A stretch of 64,000 nucleotides of DNA, from NCBI GenBank assembly GCA_026018925.1, contig JAKSZU010000011.1:4035985-4099984 (forward strand), read 5' to 3'. The translations under genes and the position numbers were made by a program. This document shows, in pieces, positions 62,479 through 64,000 of the stretch; the first letter of the stretch is position 1; each line of letters starts with the position of its first letter. This DNA comes from Tupaia tana. Taxonomy: Eukaryota > Chordata > Mammalia > Scandentia > Tupaiidae. The notes beneath the pieces are model-generated. The model was not told where the DNA came from, did not search any database, and saw only the letters and a list, made by a program, of their open reading frames with translations.

Positions 62479-62736
62479 GGTTTTTTTTTTGTTCTTTTTG
62501 TGCCAGAGGGTAAATATGATTGCTGAAGAGAAACAGAGACAAAGAAAGCAACCTCCATGGAGAACGGTTATACAAAAAACCCTTCTCCTCCAATTATCCT
62601 GTCTTTCAGGACTTTGACAACAAACTCATGTACCCACCCCTAGTGTGTTCTTCAAGCCACCAGGTCCAAGACATGAAACATGTAATCAGCCATGTGAGAT
62701 CTAGCTCATAAAACTACCAGGCCACAGCTGGCCCAC
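62479..62736 (-). repeat. SINE family C inside L1
   Basis: TTTTTGTGCCAGAGGGTAAA start, ACCTCCATGGAGAACGG, end GGCCACAGCTGGCCC. Confidence 0.8.
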
Positions 62737-62906
62737 CAATTTGCTTTGCAGTAAAAGAAACACTGACTATATATATAATTCATATAAAAATGCTTACGAT
62801 AGAGAATAGCCATAGCAATCTTGTAAGACAAAAATACTGGAGGATTTATAATCACATGATTTCAAGATTCATCATAAAGCTCTAGTGATCAAGACTGTAG
62901 TACCGG

Positions 62907-63230
62907 GGACAGCAGTTAGCGTAATGGCTATGTAGCTGGACTCCCATGTAGTCGACCGTGGTTCAAGTCCTGGACCTGGTGGCTTAAACTCACGCCAGGT
63001 GCGTGTGTGTGTGTGCGTGCCCAAAATCCTGAGAGGAGAATGGAGGAGAAGGGATTGCGGCATGGCCATCCCCCCCTGGGGGGGGGGGGGGTGTGATTTC
63101 TCGCTTTCTGTCTGTCTCTTTGTCTCTCTCTGTCTTTCTGGTGAGCACATGTGCCCTATAGCCAAAACCTCTCCAAAAAAAATTATAATAACAATAATAA
63201 ATAAAATTAAATAATTATTTGGAAAAAAAA
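62907..63230 (+). repeat. SINE family A inside L1, with C7-T-G14 core
   Basis: AGACTGTAGTACCG and AGACTGTGGTACCG are its target duplications. GGGGACAGCAGTTAGCGTAA head; (ATAA)n tail; the core is expanded at 63,070-63,091. Confidence 0.94.
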
Positions 63231-63335
63231 AAAGACTGTGGTACCGACAAAATGATGAATAGACCAATGGAACAGCTTAGAGTCTAGAAATAGATCCAAA
63301 CATGGGGGTCTATTTTGAAAAAATGATTTTCTAAA

Positions 63336-63575
63336 ACATTTTGTCAGAGGTACATGCACTCACTGGACAGAGAGACAGTGAGAGACAAAGTGAGAAATTA
63401 CCTCATAGGGTTAGTGGTCACTCCACAATTCCTTCTCCCCCACTGTCCTTCCAGGACTTTGGGCACACAGGCACATATGCCTGGCCTGATTTTCAAGCCA
63501 TCAGGTCCAGGTCTCAAACTATGATCAGCCATGAGGGAGACCAGTGCCTTAACCGCTACACCACCTGCTGGTCCC
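63336..63575 (-). repeat. SINE, A-type head with C-type tail side
   Basis: ATTTTGTCAGAGGTACATGC start, GGGCACACAGGCACATATGC, end CCACCTGCTGGTCCC. Confidence 0.82.
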
Positions 63576-63596
63576 TCACTGAAATTATTATTATTA

Positions 63597-63840
63597 TTTT
63601 TTTGGAGAGGTTTTTGCTATAGGGTGCATGCACCTGCCAGAAAGAGAGACAGAAAGCAAGAAATCACCCTCCAGGAGGGAAGTCCACGCCACAATCCCTT
63701 CTCCTCCATTCTCCTCTTGGGATCTTGGGCATGCATGCACATGCGCCCGGCATAAGTTGAAGCCACCGGGTCCGGAACTTGAACCACGGTTGTCTACATG
63801 GGAGTCCAGCGACGCAGCCATTGCGCCATCTGCTGGCCCC
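63597..63840 (-). repeat. SINE family A
   Basis: TTTTTTTGGAGAGGTTTTTG start, GGGTCCGGAACTTGAACCAC, GCGCCATCTGCTGGCCCC. Confidence 0.93.
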
Positions 63841-63848
63841 AAATGATT

Positions 63849-64000
63849 TTTTTTTTTAAAGAGAGATTTTTGGTATAGAGCGTGTGCATTCACCAGAGAG
63901 ACAGAAAGTGAGAAATCACTTCCCAGGGAAGGATGGCCAAGCTGCAAACCCTTTTCTTCTGTCTCCTCTTGGGATCTTGGGCACGCACGCACAGGCGCCC
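63849..64000 (-). repeat. SINE family A, cut by window edge
   Basis: Poly(T), GAGATTTTTGGTATAGAGCG, TTGGGCACGCACGCACAGGC; the head is beyond the window. Confidence 0.9.

Larger units (their letters stand above)
61855..63330 (+). repeat. L1 ORF2 fragment (sense), cut by three SINEs
   Basis: CTGTCCTTTTTTTTGCAGAT, TAATAAAATCCCAATCAAAA, ATAGCCATAGCAATCTTGTA and ATAGACCAATGGAACAGCTT follow L1 ORF2 in order. Interrupted at 62,247-62,419, 62,479-62,736 and 62,907-63,230. No open frame remains. Confidence 0.78.

Noticed and set aside
547..64000. Many open frames share peptides such as RAQDPERRMEEKGLRRGH and HSPLGILGTHAHAPG, looking like a conserved protein family.
   Set aside because: They are translations of the family A SINE in both directions; no splice-linked or start-supported gene contains them.

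Overview
This is a mammalian genomic window. It has spliced genes with GT-AG introns, fossil L1/L2/MIR/hAT/Tc1-mariner repeats, and about 68 short interspersed elements (SINEs). Most SINEs have tRNA-like heads with intact pol III A and B boxes. I see no primate Alu and no rodent B1/B2/ID. One composite repeat at 45,021-45,205 joins a tRNA-like head to a 7SL-derived (Alu/B1-like) body, which points to Euarchontoglires. Together with the abundant tRNA-SINEs, this makes a tree shrew (Scandentia, Tupaia) my best guess. The species call is an inference from memory and not a database match.

Two convergent protein-coding genes are present. From 1 to about 16.5 kb lies the 3' part of TTC19 on the + strand (mitochondrial TPR protein, complex III maintenance): a long intron (1-12,897), the last three coding exons (12,898-13,052; 14,231-14,393; 15,073-15,200) and the 3' UTR. 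From about 16.6 kb to the end lies the 3' half of NCOR1 on the - strand (nuclear receptor corepressor 1). I resolved 23 coding exons between 60,237 and 19,425. They join in one open frame of 1,379 codons including the stop, and carry the C-terminal GSI-type repeats and all three CoRNR boxes (N3 IDVII, N1 ICQII, N2 LEDII). The first 3.7 kb of the NCOR1 side (60,238-64,000) is intron with no recognisable exon. The genes meet tail to tail; plus-strand AATAAA signals (16,412; 16,495) face minus-strand ones (16,608-16,805).

The SINEs fall into three related classes named here. Family A is about 250 bp: head beginning GGGACCAGCAGTTAGCGTAA, a CCCCCCTGGGGGG core, and an end reading CCCTATAGCAAAAACCTCTCC-like before poly(A). 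Family B is about 140 bp: a similar head (GGGGCCAGCAGGTGGCGTGG), then a CT-rich stretch ending GGTCAAATTAAAATAAATAA. Family C is older and diverged, about 240 bp, with a head such as GGGGCCAGCCCATGGCATAG and CTTGAAAAACAC after the tRNA part. 'Minus' copies begin on the + strand with poly(T) and end with CTGCTGGTCCC. Most SINEs lie antisense to the host gene, so their dominant strand flips at the TTC19/NCOR1 border, and the 12.9-21.1 kb block around the convergent 3' ends has none. There is no bacterial, viral or CRISPR content.

Points most worth a second look: an in-frame alternative 5' splice site in NCOR1 that would remove the N3 receptor-interaction box; two CAGCAG tandem acceptors; splice-site pairs built into antisense SINEs; a 154-nt pure purine tract 60 nt before a TTC19 exon; a 4 x 77-bp tandem repeat; and small mariner-like palindromes used repeatedly as SINE landing sites.
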